Source: Eubacterium sp.
GTDB lineage: Bacteria; Bacillota; Clostridia; Lachnospirales; Lachnospiraceae
Length of the DNA: 64,000 nt
Direction of reading: 5' to 3'
NCBI GenBank assembly: GCA_017459345.1
Contig: JAFUDC010000164.1
Coordinates: 1-64,000, forward strand
Shown here one piece after another: positions 47,174 through 56,262 of the stretch (positions are counted from its first letter, which is position 1; the number at the start of each line of letters is the position of its first letter). The position numbers and the translations under genes were made by a program. The notes under the pieces were generated by a model. It was not told the DNA's origin. It was given only the letters and a program-made list of their open reading frames with translations, and made no database searches.

Positions 47174-48142
47174 ATGAAATGGAATAAACTAACCATAGAG
47201 ACTACCACCCAGGCAGAGGACATGCTAAGCTGGGAGCTTTCGGAGATGGGAATTACGGGAGTGGAGATTGAAGACCATGTCCCTCTGACGGAGGAGGAGC
47301 GCAAGATCATGTATGTGGACCTCCTGCCGGATGAGATTGCCCCCGATGACGGGACGGCAAGGATATCCTGCTATGTGGATGAAAAAGAGGATCTTGACGC
47401 GGTGATTGCTAGGATTCAGGATAAGCTGGAGGAAATATCCGCATTTCTCCCTGTGGGCAGCAGAAAGATTACTCTTGGGACCACAGAGGAGGAGGACTGG
47501 ATCAACAACTGGAAGGTCTTCTTCAAGCCCTTCAGATTGGATGATAATATCGTGATCAAGCCCACCTGGGAGACACTTTCCGATCAGAAAGATGATGATA
47601 TTGTCATTGAGATCGACCCGGGAACCGCTTTCGGAAGCGGTTCCCATGAGACCACCAAGCTTTGTATCAGCCAGCTAAAGAAATATGTGACGCCCAAAAC
47701 CCAGCTTCTTGATGTGGGAACCGGCAGCGGAATCCTGTCCATCATCGGCTTAAAGCTGGGAGCTTCCTACGCCATGGCGACAGACATCGATCCCAACGCC
47801 ATCCGGGCTACCAATGAGAATTTTGAGATCAATGGGGTGGCTGAGGGACAGGCTCAGGTCCAGCGGGTTAATATCCTGGATCCGGAGGAGGCCGGAGCCT
47901 TCTATGAGGAGAATGCCGGGAAAAAATATGACATTGTGGTGGCGAATATTCTGGCTGATGTGATCATACCTCTTTCGGCAATTGTGACTCCTCTTCTAAA
48001 GGAGGATGGGGTCTTTATCACATCGGGAATTATCAATACCATGGAAGATGCGGTCAGGGAAGCTATGATTGAGAACCATTTTGAGATAATCGAGATTAAT
48101 CATATGAAGGACTGGGTGAGCATTACGGCGAAACCCAGGTAA
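47174..48142 (+). CDS. prmA: Ribosomal protein L11 methyltransferase
   Basis: Trimethylates ribosomal protein L11 with SAM. The 322-residue product has an N-terminal substrate-recognition domain (MKWNKLTIETTTQAEDMLSW to about residue 100) and a Rossmann methyltransferase domain with EIDPGTAFGSGSHETTKLC, LLDVGTGSGILSIIGLKLG and the NPPY-like VVANILADVIIPL. It stands before rsmE, the usual Firmicutes order after dnaJ, although here 4 kb of other sequence separates it from dnaJ. Confidence 0.94.
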   Translation: MKWNKLTIETTTQAEDMLSWELSEMGITGVEIEDHVPLTEEERKIMYVDLLPDEIAPDDGTARISCYVDEKEDLDAVIARIQDKLEEISAFLPVGSRKITLGTTEEEDWINNWKVFFKPFRLDDNIVIKPTWETLSDQKDDDIVIEIDPGTAFGSGSHETTKLCISQLKKYVTPKTQLLDVGTGSGILSIIGLKLGASYAMATDIDPNAIRATNENFEINGVAEGQAQVQRVNILDPEEAGAFYEENAGKKYDIVVANILADVIIPLSAIVTPLLKEDGVFITSGIINTMEDAVREAMIENHFEIIEINHMKDWVSITAKPR

Positions 48143-48259
48143 TGATTCTTAGTGGAAGCCTGTCAGAATACTATAACGTTTTTAATGTCTGACGAGGAAT
48201 TCTCGTGACTTTGTCATGGTATGAATGTTGATCTTTTATTGATATTTAAGGAGCAGCCT

Positions 48260-49012
48260 ATGTATCAGTTTTTCATCAAACCGGAGAATATCATCGATTC
48301 CGAGGTCGTACTCACAGATCTTACTGACATCAATCATATAAAAAATGTACTCCGCATGCGGATTGGGGAGAAGGTGACCTTCTGCTGCAGCGATCTGGAA
48401 AAGGACTATATTTGCAGTATCAACCAGCTGACAGATGAAGAAATCCGGGCCTCCATTGAGGACATCAACGGCATTTCGGGGGAGCTTCCGGTTCGGATTG
48501 TCCTCTTTCAGGGGCTGCCCAAATCAGACAAAATGGAACTGATCATCCAGAAGGCCGTGGAGCTGGGGGCGGCGGAAATTGTTCCGGTGGCCACAAAGCG
48601 CTGTGTGGTCAAACTGGATGAGAAGAAGGCTGTAAAGAAGGTGCTGCGCTGGAATGAGATTGCTAAAAGCGCCGCCAAACAATCAAAGAGGAGCCGGATC
48701 CCGGAGGTTAAGGATGTGATGACTTACGGGGAAGCCCTGCACTATGCGAGAGCCCTGTCTATGATCCTGATTCCCTATGAGGACGCAAAAGGAATCAGCC
48801 ATTCCCGAAAGCTGGTGGAATCCGTGAAGGGGAAAGAGAGCCTTGGTATCTTCATCGGCCCGGAGGGGGGCTTTGAGGAGAAGGAAGTGGATCAGGCCAG
48901 GGAGATAGGGGCACATCCCATCACCCTGGGTCACCGGATCCTGCGGACAGAGACTGCCGGGATGACCCTTCTGTCCATCCTCATGTTTATGCTGGACGAG
49001 GATGGAGAGTAA
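48260..49012 (+). CDS. rsmE: 16S rRNA (uracil-1498-N3)-methyltransferase
   Basis: A 250-residue SPOUT methyltransferase acting on 16S rRNA. N-terminal PUA-like domain (ITHI-type NHIKNVLRMRIGEKVTFC), then the knotted domain with LPKSDKMELIIQKAVELGAAEIVPV, IGPEGGFEEKEVDQA, and LGHRILRTETAGM. The ATG at 48260 is chosen for the AAGGAG site and because the upstream open frame adds residues unlike the family. Confidence 0.95.
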   Translation: MYQFFIKPENIIDSEVVLTDLTDINHIKNVLRMRIGEKVTFCCSDLEKDYICSINQLTDEEIRASIEDINGISGELPVRIVLFQGLPKSDKMELIIQKAVELGAAEIVPVATKRCVVKLDEKKAVKKVLRWNEIAKSAAKQSKRSRIPEVKDVMTYGEALHYARALSMILIPYEDAKGISHSRKLVESVKGKESLGIFIGPEGGFEEKEVDQAREIGAHPITLGHRILRTETAGMTLLSILMFMLDEDGE

Positions 49013-49077
49013 ACTGAAGCAGGCATGTTGGGAGTAAGCCTTGAATTGGCATGAGCTGCCGGGATAGGAGAGAAACA

Positions 49078-51870
49078 ATGGAAAAACACAACGAAGCAAA
49101 AGCTCTGGACCGCTACCTGTCCAGGACCGATGTCTGGGCCATGGCCTTCGGCTGCATGGTGGGCTGGGGAGTATTTGCCATGCCGGGCACCACATTTCTT
49201 CCTGTGGCGGGTCCCGCAGGAACCCTCATCGCCATGCTGATCGGCATGGTCATCATACTGATCATCGGCAATAACTTTTCCTACCTGATGAGCAGAACTT
49301 CCATCACAGGAGGGGTCTACTCCTACACCAAGGAGGCTTTCGGGAGAGACCATGCCTTTATCTCCTCCTGGTTTTTATGCCTGTCCTACCTGACCATCGT
49401 TTTTCTGAACGGAACCGCCCTCTTTATTGTAATCCGTATCCTCATGAGCAGGACTCTTTCAGCAAGCCCGGCCTATCATATAGCCGGAAACAGGATTTAT
49501 CTCGGAGAGACAGCAGCCTCTGTCCTGGTTCTTGCCGGTGTGGGCCTGGTCTTTGTGGCGGCCAAGCCCCTGCTGCAGAGATTACATACTATTCTTTCTC
49601 TGATCCTCTTTGCAGGTGTGGTCATCATCGCCGCCGCCTGCCTGCCCCGTGTTTACAGCAGCGGTGCCATAGCTGATTTCGGAACGAGAGGGTTCAACCC
49701 TGCCTATGCCGTCTTCAGTCTGGTCATCCTGGCCCCCTGGGCCTTTGTGGGCTTTGAGATTACCTCCTTTGACACAGCACATTTTAAGTTTGAGATTGGA
49801 AAAACCAGGCGGGTGCTGATTCTTGCCATCATTGCTACCGCCCTCGCCTATACCTCCATGGCCCTGATCAGCGTGGCTGCTGTGCCGGAGGGCTTTGCCT
49901 CCTGGCAGGATTATATCAGCCTTCTGGAAACCCAGGAAGGGGTTGCATCTGTGCCGACATTTTTCGCGGCAAGATCCATCCTGGGGACTCCAGGCCTGGT
50001 CATCATGACGGTCACAGCCATCGCTGCCATCCTTACCGGAATCATAGGGGGATACCGGGCCACCACCCGTGTCCTTTCTACCATGGCGGAGGACAGGATC
50101 CTGTCGGATAAGTTTTCCCAGACCAGCTACAGCATCCTTTTTATCATGATCCTCTCCATCATCCTGTCCTTTTTCGGGCGGAATACCCTCAACTGGTTTG
50201 TGGATCTGACCTCCTTTGGTGCCATTGTCGGTTTCGGATATAGCTCGGCGGCTGCATATAAGATCGCCCGAATGGAAAATGTAAAAAAGGTCAAGGTGAC
50301 CGGTATGATCGGAACCGGGATTTCTGTCCTTTTTGCTGTTGTTCAGCTGGTTCCCAGGCTGGCTGCCATGGAGGCCATGGGAAGCGAAGCCTTTCTCCTT
50401 CTGTCTCTCTGGTGCCTGCTGGGTTTTGTCTTCTACTGGAGAACCGTCAATAAAAGCACCCTTACAGAATATTCCGGCATGTCCACTTCAGGCGTCGTCC
50501 TCTTTGCCCTCCTTCTCTATTCTGCCATCATGTGGCTGGCCAAGAGACTGATGGCAGGGGAAACCATAAGCCAGATGAAAACAGATCTTGTCTGGGGGGG
50601 CATCCTTCTCATTGCCATAGTCTTTGTGGGTCTGGCGGTCATGCTCTATGTCCAGAATGTGGTAAGAAAGAAGCATGAGACGGTGGAGAGGGAGAAAATC
50701 CGCGCCGTGGAGAGCTCCCTGGCCAAGAGCCAGTTCCTCTTTAACATGTCCCATGATATACGGACGCCCATGAATGCCATCCTGGGTTACACCGGCCTGG
50801 CTTTAAAGGAAGAAGACCTGCCCACGGTTCACGGCTACCTGGAGAAGATTGAGGGATCCGGCAATCACCTTCTGGCCCTGATCAACGATATTCTGGAGAT
50901 GAGCCGGATTGAGAGCGGAAAGATCGAGTTGGAATTCCTTCCCACAGACCTCTGCGAAATCTTTGACGGAATGCATGACCTTTTCACTGAGCAGATGAAG
51001 CAGAAGAAGATTGACTTTCATGTATACACCGGTCAGGTAAAGAACCGCTATGTCTGGTGCGACAAGAAGAACCTCAACCGGGTTCTTTTGAATATCTTAA
51101 GCAACGCTTATAAATTTACTCCCGAAGAAGGAAATGTCAAGGCTTCCCTCTGGGAGGTTGCCAGCACAGAAGAGGGCTATGCCTCCTATGAGATGCGGAT
51201 TCAGGACAGCGGGATCGGCATGTCCAGGGAGTTCGCCGAGAAGATGTTCCATGCCTTTGAGCGGGAGAGAACCTCCACGGTCAGCGGTATCGAGGGAACC
51301 GGGCTGGGCCTTGCCATCACCAAGAGCATTGTGGACCTGATGGGGGGAACCATTGAAGTACTGACCGCCCCCGGCAGCGGGACGGAGATGATCATACGGC
51401 TTAAGCTAAGGCTGGCGGAAGAAAAGGATGTGAAAAAGGCAGATGTCCCGGATCGTCCTGTGGAGCAGACCATTGATTTCACACAAAAGCGTCTCCTGCT
51501 GGTGGAAGATAATTTCATCAATATGGAGATTGCCAAAGAGATTCTGACCCAGAAGGGCTTCCTCTTGGAGACGGCGGAAAACGGGCAGATTGCCCTCGAT
51601 ATGGTCCGCGAGGCCAGGGCCGGCTACTATGACCTGGTGCTCATGGACATCCAGATGCCTGTCATGGACGGCTACGAGGCCACCAGGGCCATCCGGGCCC
51701 TGTCAGATACGGCCAAGGCCGGGATACCCATCATTGCCATGACAGCCAATGCCTTCAAGGAAGATGAGGAGGCGGCTGCCCAGGCCGGCATGCAGGGTCA
51801 TATTGCCAAACCCATCAATATTGAAACTATGATGGGAACCATTAAGAAGGTACTGTCCGATTTCGATTGA
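49078..51870 (+). CDS. APC-family amino-acid permease fused to a hybrid histidine kinase with receiver
   Basis: A single 930-residue frame. Residues 1 to about 530 are an APC-superfamily permease: about 12 to 14 membrane segments, with the glycine-rich first helix AFGCMVGWGVFAMPGTTF, TGGVYSYTKEAFG, and ILAPWAFVGFEITSFDTAHF. After a last helix (VWGGILLIAIVFVGLAVMLYV) comes a short coiled linker, then HisKA with phospho-His 559 in FNMSHDIRTPMNAILGY, HATPase_c (NILSNAYKFTPEEG, DSGIGMSREF, GTGLGLAITKSIV), and a receiver at about 800-930 with phospho-Asp 857 in LVLMDIQMPVMDG and TKP-like IAKPIN. There is no DNA-binding or enzyme output domain. The start is ATG at 49078 behind AGGAGAG. A permease acting as sensor or transceptor is inferred. 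Confidence 0.9.
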   Translation: MEKHNEAKALDRYLSRTDVWAMAFGCMVGWGVFAMPGTTFLPVAGPAGTLIAMLIGMVIILIIGNNFSYLMSRTSITGGVYSYTKEAFGRDHAFISSWFLCLSYLTIVFLNGTALFIVIRILMSRTLSASPAYHIAGNRIYLGETAASVLVLAGVGLVFVAAKPLLQRLHTILSLILFAGVVIIAAACLPRVYSSGAIADFGTRGFNPAYAVFSLVILAPWAFVGFEITSFDTAHFKFEIGKTRRVLILAIIATALAYTSMALISVAAVPEGFASWQDYISLLETQEGVASVPTFFAARSILGTPGLVIMTVTAIAAILTGIIGGYRATTRVLSTMAEDRILSDKFSQTSYSILFIMILSIILSFFGRNTLNWFVDLTSFGAIVGFGYSSAAAYKIARMENVKKVKVTGMIGTGISVLFAVVQLVPRLAAMEAMGSEAFLLLSLWCLLGFVFYWRTVNKSTLTEYSGMSTSGVVLFALLLYSAIMWLAKRLMAGETISQMKTDLVWGGILLIAIVFVGLAVMLYVQNVVRKKHETVEREKIRAVESSLAKSQFLFNMSHDIRTPMNAILGYTGLALKEEDLPTVHGYLEKIEGSGNHLLALINDILEMSRIESGKIELEFLPTDLCEIFDGMHDLFTEQMKQKKIDFHVYTGQVKNRYVWCDKKNLNRVLLNILSNAYKFTPEEGNVKASLWEVASTEEGYASYEMRIQDSGIGMSREFAEKMFHAFERERTSTVSGIEGTGLGLAITKSIVDLMGGTIEVLTAPGSGTEMIIRLKLRLAEEKDVKKADVPDRPVEQTIDFTQKRLLLVEDNFINMEIAKEILTQKGFLLETAENGQIALDMVREARAGYYDLVLMDIQMPVMDGYEATRAIRALSDTAKAGIPIIAMTANAFKEDEEAAAQAGMQGHIAKPINIETMMGTIKKVLSDFD

Positions 51871-51940
51871 AAACTGACCGATACCGGATTTGGTATAAAG
51901 AATATATAAGGAACTCACACCATTCATGGAGGACGTTGCA

Positions 51941-53173
51941 ATGAAACAATTTTGGAAGGAAGCTTTTCTGAAAGCGATACCGGGATTCTTAAGTCTTACA
52001 TTGACTGTCATATTTTTCTTTCTTATTTTCCGTTATGAAGGAATCAGCAGAGGATTCTCTGCCATCATGAATATACTGAAGCCTTTTATCTACGGTGGTG
52101 TGATGGCATATTTGCTTAAGACACCCTACAACTGGATTGAGAAGTTTCTTCAGGCGAGAATCTCAAAGAAGAGGCAGGGGCTGGTCAGAGTATTGTCTGC
52201 GGCAATCGTTATGGTTCTGGCCTTTGTCATCATCTATCTTCTTTTATCCATGGTCATTCCTGCACTGGTAGACAGTATCGTCAGAATTATCAACAAGGTG
52301 CCGGCAGCAGTCACATCCTTTGAGAGCTGGGTGTATGCCAAGACCAATGGAAATGAGGTCATCAACAATTATATTGACCAGGGTGCCTCTGCCATACAGA
52401 CCAATGGCATGGGCTGGGTAAGAGACCATATTCTGCCCAGGCTGCAGAGCATGATGGGGGGAGTTGCCAGCACCTTCGGAACCATTCTGGGGACTCTTTA
52501 TAATGTGATCATCGGAATCATCATCTGCGTATATCTGCTCCTTAGCAAAAGTCTCTTTGCCCGCCAGGGCAAGATGGTGATCTATGGGATTTTCCCGAAA
52601 AACCTGGCGGAGAAAATCCTGGATGAGTTCACATTCATTGATAAGACCTTTGTGGGATTCTTTGCGGGCAAGATTCTGGACAGCACGGTGGTGGGACTGA
52701 TCTGCTATGTCTTCTGCCTGATTATGCATTTTACCATGGGTCTGCAGAATGCAGTCCTCATTGCGGTGATCGTAGGTGTGACCAACATTATCCCCTATTT
52801 CGGGCCCTATATCGGTGCCATTCCCTCCGCCCTGCTGATTCTCATGGATAGTCCGGTAAACTGCGTGATATTTATTATATTTATCCTCATACTGCAGCAG
52901 TTTGACGGAAATGTGCTGGGTCCCATGCTGCTCTCTGAGAGTGTGGGTCTCTCCGGCTTCTGGGTGCTTTTTTCCATCACCTTTTTCGGTGGTATTATGG
53001 GCTTTGCCGGAGTGCTGGTGGGCGTTCCTGTTTTTGCAGTAATCTATGACCTGATCCGGCGATTTATTTATTACTGTCTGGACAGGAGGCAGATAGATCC
53101 TGCTTATTTTACAGAGAAGGAGGTCATTCAGGAGATAGAAGCGGAAAAGGAGGGTATTCCATCGAAATCTTAA
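51941..53173 (+). CDS. AI-2E family transporter (PerM/YtvI-like)
   Basis: A 410-residue integral membrane protein with about eight helices and a soluble loop at about residues 95-190. The C-terminal block VGVTNIIPYFGPYIGAIPSALLILMDSP is the family signature, followed by LQQFDGNVLGPMLLSESVGLSGFWVL. Members include the autoinducer-2 exporter TqsA, Na+/H+ antiporters and sporulation protein YtvI; function here is not assignable. The ATG at 51941 is preferred because GGAGGA stands six bases before it. Confidence 0.9.
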   Translation: MKQFWKEAFLKAIPGFLSLTLTVIFFFLIFRYEGISRGFSAIMNILKPFIYGGVMAYLLKTPYNWIEKFLQARISKKRQGLVRVLSAAIVMVLAFVIIYLLLSMVIPALVDSIVRIINKVPAAVTSFESWVYAKTNGNEVINNYIDQGASAIQTNGMGWVRDHILPRLQSMMGGVASTFGTILGTLYNVIIGIIICVYLLLSKSLFARQGKMVIYGIFPKNLAEKILDEFTFIDKTFVGFFAGKILDSTVVGLICYVFCLIMHFTMGLQNAVLIAVIVGVTNIIPYFGPYIGAIPSALLILMDSPVNCVIFIIFILILQQFDGNVLGPMLLSESVGLSGFWVLFSITFFGGIMGFAGVLVGVPVFAVIYDLIRRFIYYCLDRRQIDPAYFTEKEVIQEIEAEKEGIPSKS

Positions 53174-53300
53174 CACAATTTTAATACCAGAAAATGTACT
53201 CTAACACAAATTTCACAAGAGAGATGATATGATACTATCAAGAACATCCACAGGGTAAATCCCCTATATCATATGGTATTTTTATAAGGAGGCCGCTGCT

Positions 53301-53948
53301 TTGAAATCGATACTGCTGATCGGACTTGGCAGATTTGGACGTCATATTGCCATGAAGCTGAATGATTTAAATCACGAGGTTCTGGCTGTTGACAGTGATG
53401 AAGAACGTGTTAACCGGGCTCTATCCTTTGTCACAAATGCCGTGATCGGTGACAGTACAGATAAAGAGTTCCTTTCCACTCTCGGTATACGTAATTTCGA
53501 TGCCTGTATCGTAGCGATCGGAGATGACTTCCAGAGCTCACTGGAGACTGCCTCCCTCTTAAAGGAACTGGGAGCAGACAAGGTCATTGCCAGGGCCAGC
53601 AGAGGTGTCCAGGAAAAATTCCTGCTGCGAAACGGGGCTGATGAGGTGGTTTATCCCGAAAAACAGCTGGCAGTCTGGACGGCAATCCGGTGTACATCTG
53701 AGCATATCCTGGATTACATAGAGCTGGACAGGGATTACTCGATCTTTGAGCTGGATGTTCCCGCCGGCTGGGCCGGTAAAAGCATCCTTGATCTCAATGT
53801 CCGGAACAGATACCACATCAACATTCTCGGACTTAGAGAGGAGGGGCAGCTGTTTATGGATATCAAACCGGATACGGTACTGCATGTAAACAGCTCCATT
53901 TTGGTTCTCGGCAAACAAAAGGATGTACATAAGTGTTTTCATCTTTAA
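53301..53948 (+). CDS. ktrA: TrkA/KtrA-type potassium channel regulatory subunit
   Basis: A 215-residue cytosolic gating ring subunit. RCK_N domain with GLGRFGRHIA nucleotide motif, the acidic DSDEERV end of beta-2 and VAIGDDFQSSLETA; RCK_C at about residues 135-215. It binds ATP/ADP or NAD(H) and controls a TrkH/KtrB channel, encoded about 0.9 kb downstream (54858). Start TTG at 53301 behind AAGGAGG. Single RCK unit length matches KtrA rather than the double-length E. coli TrkA. Confidence 0.93.
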   Translation: MKSILLIGLGRFGRHIAMKLNDLNHEVLAVDSDEERVNRALSFVTNAVIGDSTDKEFLSTLGIRNFDACIVAIGDDFQSSLETASLLKELGADKVIARASRGVQEKFLLRNGADEVVYPEKQLAVWTAIRCTSEHILDYIELDRDYSIFELDVPAGWAGKSILDLNVRNRYHINILGLREEGQLFMDIKPDTVLHVNSSILVLGKQKDVHKCFHL

Positions 53949-53995
53949 AGAGTACATGAAAAAAATGCTTTACAAAGAAGGGCAGGGTGATTAAG

Positions 53996-54094
53996 ATGAT
54001 GTTAATCCTGGTAATAGCCTACATTATAGCGGTAATGTCTTTTGGATATCATATCGCCGGAGAGATAGACCGGTTTAAGAAGGGACATAGATAG
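53996..54094 (+). CDS. 32-residue single-span membrane peptide in the potassium locus
   Basis: A short open frame beginning with two ATGs (53996, 53999) behind AGGGTGA and ending at a TAG. The peptide has one hydrophobic helix (MMLILVIAYIIAVMSFGY) and a charged tail (EIDRFKKGHR), so a positive-inside C-terminus is expected. It sits between the KtrA-like gene and the KdpE-like regulator, followed by a terminator-like hairpin. Position and size recall KdpF, a peptide of about 29 residues in the Kdp pump, but no sequence relation is claimed. Too short to be judged by composition alone. Confidence 0.55.
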   Translation: MMLILVIAYIIAVMSFGYHIAGEIDRFKKGHR

Positions 54095-54097
54095 AAA

Positions 54098-54123
54098 AGG
54101 ATTCGGCCAGGCCGGATCCTTTT
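54098..54123 (+). terminator. Terminator or attenuator inside the potassium locus
   Basis: AGGAT / ATCCT and CGGCC / GGCCG stems separated by single mismatches with a one-base apical gap (effective loop slightly larger), followed by three Ts and CC. It separates the gate and peptide genes from the two-component and channel genes and may reduce readthrough. Confidence 0.65.
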
Positions 54124-54146
54124 CCTCTGAAGGGAGGTCAGGTCTT

Positions 54147-54842
54147 ATGAATAAATTGCTTATATTGGTTGTGGAGGATGATATTCCTGTTAAGAATCTG
54201 ATTACCATCACTTTAAAATCAAATGGATACAGGTATCTGACTGCAGCGGACGGGGAGACTGCCGTCATGGAGACAGCCTCCCGCAATCCGGATATTATGC
54301 TGCTGGATCTGGGCCTCCCGGATATGGATGGGGTGGAGGTGATCAGACGTATCCGCAGCTGGTCAAATATACCTGTCATTGTGATCAGTGCCAGAAGTGA
54401 GGATGAGGATAAAATCGAAGCTCTGGATGCCGGTGCAGATGATTACCTTACCAAACCCTTTTCTGTGGAAGAATTGCTGGCCAGGATCAGGGTGACAAAA
54501 CGGCGCCTGGACCAGATGGCCGGACATTCTGCTGCCTCACCCGTTTATGAGAACGGCAGCCTTGTGATTGACTATGTTTCAGGCTGTGTTTATCTTGGCG
54601 GAAAAGAGATGCATCTGACTCCCATAGAGTATAAATTGCTCTGCCTCCTGGCCCGAAACACGGGCAAAGTCCTCACTCATAAATACATTCTTCAGAACGT
54701 CTGGGGAAGCAGTCTTGAAAATGATGTGGGTTCCCTGCGTGTCTTCATGGCAACATTGAGAAAAAAGCTTGAATCACTGCCGGATTCTCCCCAGTATATA
54801 CAGACTCATGTGGGAATCGGTTACAGGATGCTTAAGATATAA
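54147..54842 (+). CDS. KdpE-like OmpR-family response regulator
   Basis: A 231-residue regulator. Receiver: acidic pair EDD, phospho-Asp in IMLLDLGLPDMDGVEV, VISARSEDEDKIEALDAGADDYLTKPFS. Winged helix: HLTPIEYKLLCLLARNTGKVLTH and GSLRVFMATLRKKLE with YIQTHVGIGYRML, a combination close to KdpE. The partner kinase is at 56263, separated from it by the TrkH-type channel gene. GGGAGG precedes the ATG. It probably regulates the neighbouring uptake genes in response to potassium or osmotic state; this is inferred from the pairing. Confidence 0.9.
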   Translation: MNKLLILVVEDDIPVKNLITITLKSNGYRYLTAADGETAVMETASRNPDIMLLDLGLPDMDGVEVIRRIRSWSNIPVIVISARSEDEDKIEALDAGADDYLTKPFSVEELLARIRVTKRRLDQMAGHSAASPVYENGSLVIDYVSGCVYLGGKEMHLTPIEYKLLCLLARNTGKVLTHKYILQNVWGSSLENDVGSLRVFMATLRKKLESLPDSPQYIQTHVGIGYRMLKI

Positions 54843-54857
54843 TCATATGGTGAGTAT

Positions 54858-56186
54858 ATGAAACAAATCATAAAACGGATGACCACACCACAAATCATTA
54901 TTTTCGGCTTCGCAGGATTGATCCTCCTGGGGAGCCTGCTTTTGATGCTGCCGGTCTCTGCAAGGAGCGGCAGCGGAGCTTCCTTTACTGATGCTCTTTT
55001 TACAGCCACATCTGCAGTATGTGTGACCGGACTGGTTGTTCATGACACGGCTTCCTTCTGGAGCCTCCCGGGTCAGATCATCATACTGGGTCTGATTCAG
55101 ACAGGAGGAATGGGAGTGGTCACCCTTGCCCTGGCAATCTATACTTTATCGGGAAAAAGGATTGGCCTCAAACAGCGTACTGCCATGCAGGAAGCAATCT
55201 CAGCTCCCAATATCGGAGGAATCATCCGTCTGAGCCGGTTTGTGATAAAAATGATCCTCATTATAGAAATGCTAGGCACGATTCTGCTGGCGACGATCTT
55301 CTGCAGGGATTTTGGCCTGATGAAAGGCTTATGGTATGCCTTATTCCACTCGGTGTCCGCTTTCTGTAATGCGGGATTTGATCTCATGGGCCTCCGGGCT
55401 CCCTATTCATCCCTGACCGGATATGCCGGTCACCCTGTGATCAATCTGACCATATCTTCCCTGATTATCATAGGGGGTATAGGATTTATGACCTGGGATG
55501 ATGTGAGAAAATACGGTATTCACATAAGACGCTATCATATGCAAAGCAAGGTAGTGCTTGTCACCAGCTTTTTTCTGATCAGTCTGCCTATGGTATATTT
55601 CTATTATTATGAATGTCAGGCACTCCCGGGAAAAGAGCGGGTCTGGGCTGCATTTTTTCAGTCTGTGACAGCCAGAACCGCCGGTTTTAACACAGTCGAC
55701 TTAAGTTCTTTTGGAGATACCGGTCTTATGGTACTTATGGCACTGATGCTGGTAGGAGGGTCTCCGGGCTCAACCGCAGGAGGAATGAAAACAACAACCC
55801 TTGCAGTGATGATCGCTACCATGGTTACGGTCTTTTTCCGCAAAGATCAGACCCATCTGTTCAGGAGAAGAATTCCGGAAGAAGCAGTGAGAAACGCTCT
55901 GGCCATCTTTATGCTCTATCTCATTCTCTTTCTGACAGGAGCCCTGCTCATATGTCATCTGGATGGCATCCCACTGGTCGCCAGTCTTTTTGAGACAGCC
56001 TCCGCCCTGGGAACGGTCGGCCTGACAACAGGGATTACGGAAGGTCTGTCCCTTTATTCCCGTTTTATCCTGATCGTCCTGATGTATACCGGAAGAGTAG
56101 GAGGACTGACCTTGATATTTTCTGCAGTATCTTCAAAAAAGGCCGGTTTCTCCAGGCTGCCTGAAGAAAAAATCACCGTGGGATGA
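54858..56186 (+). CDS. ktrB: TrkH/KtrB-type potassium channel subunit
   Basis: A 442-residue membrane protein with four M1-P-M2 repeats. Selectivity-filter Gly segments can be seen: TSAVCVTGLVVHD, SAFCNAGFDLMG, TARTAGFNTVDLS and ALGTVGLTTGITEG. GGSPGSTAGGMKTTT lies in the gating helix of the third repeat. It would partner the KtrA-like ring at 53301. It follows the response-regulator gene by 15 bases. Substrate K+ (or Na+-coupled K+) is family knowledge. Confidence 0.93.
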   Translation: MKQIIKRMTTPQIIIFGFAGLILLGSLLLMLPVSARSGSGASFTDALFTATSAVCVTGLVVHDTASFWSLPGQIIILGLIQTGGMGVVTLALAIYTLSGKRIGLKQRTAMQEAISAPNIGGIIRLSRFVIKMILIIEMLGTILLATIFCRDFGLMKGLWYALFHSVSAFCNAGFDLMGLRAPYSSLTGYAGHPVINLTISSLIIIGGIGFMTWDDVRKYGIHIRRYHMQSKVVLVTSFFLISLPMVYFYYYECQALPGKERVWAAFFQSVTARTAGFNTVDLSSFGDTGLMVLMALMLVGGSPGSTAGGMKTTTLAVMIATMVTVFFRKDQTHLFRRRIPEEAVRNALAIFMLYLILFLTGALLICHLDGIPLVASLFETASALGTVGLTTGITEGLSLYSRFILIVLMYTGRVGGLTLIFSAVSSKKAGFSRLPEEKITVG

Positions 56187-56262
56187 TTATTAAGGACCAT
56201 ATATATGTGGACTGACTGTTGAGGAGCATATAGATATGAGTTGTTTCTTTAGGAGCATACAT

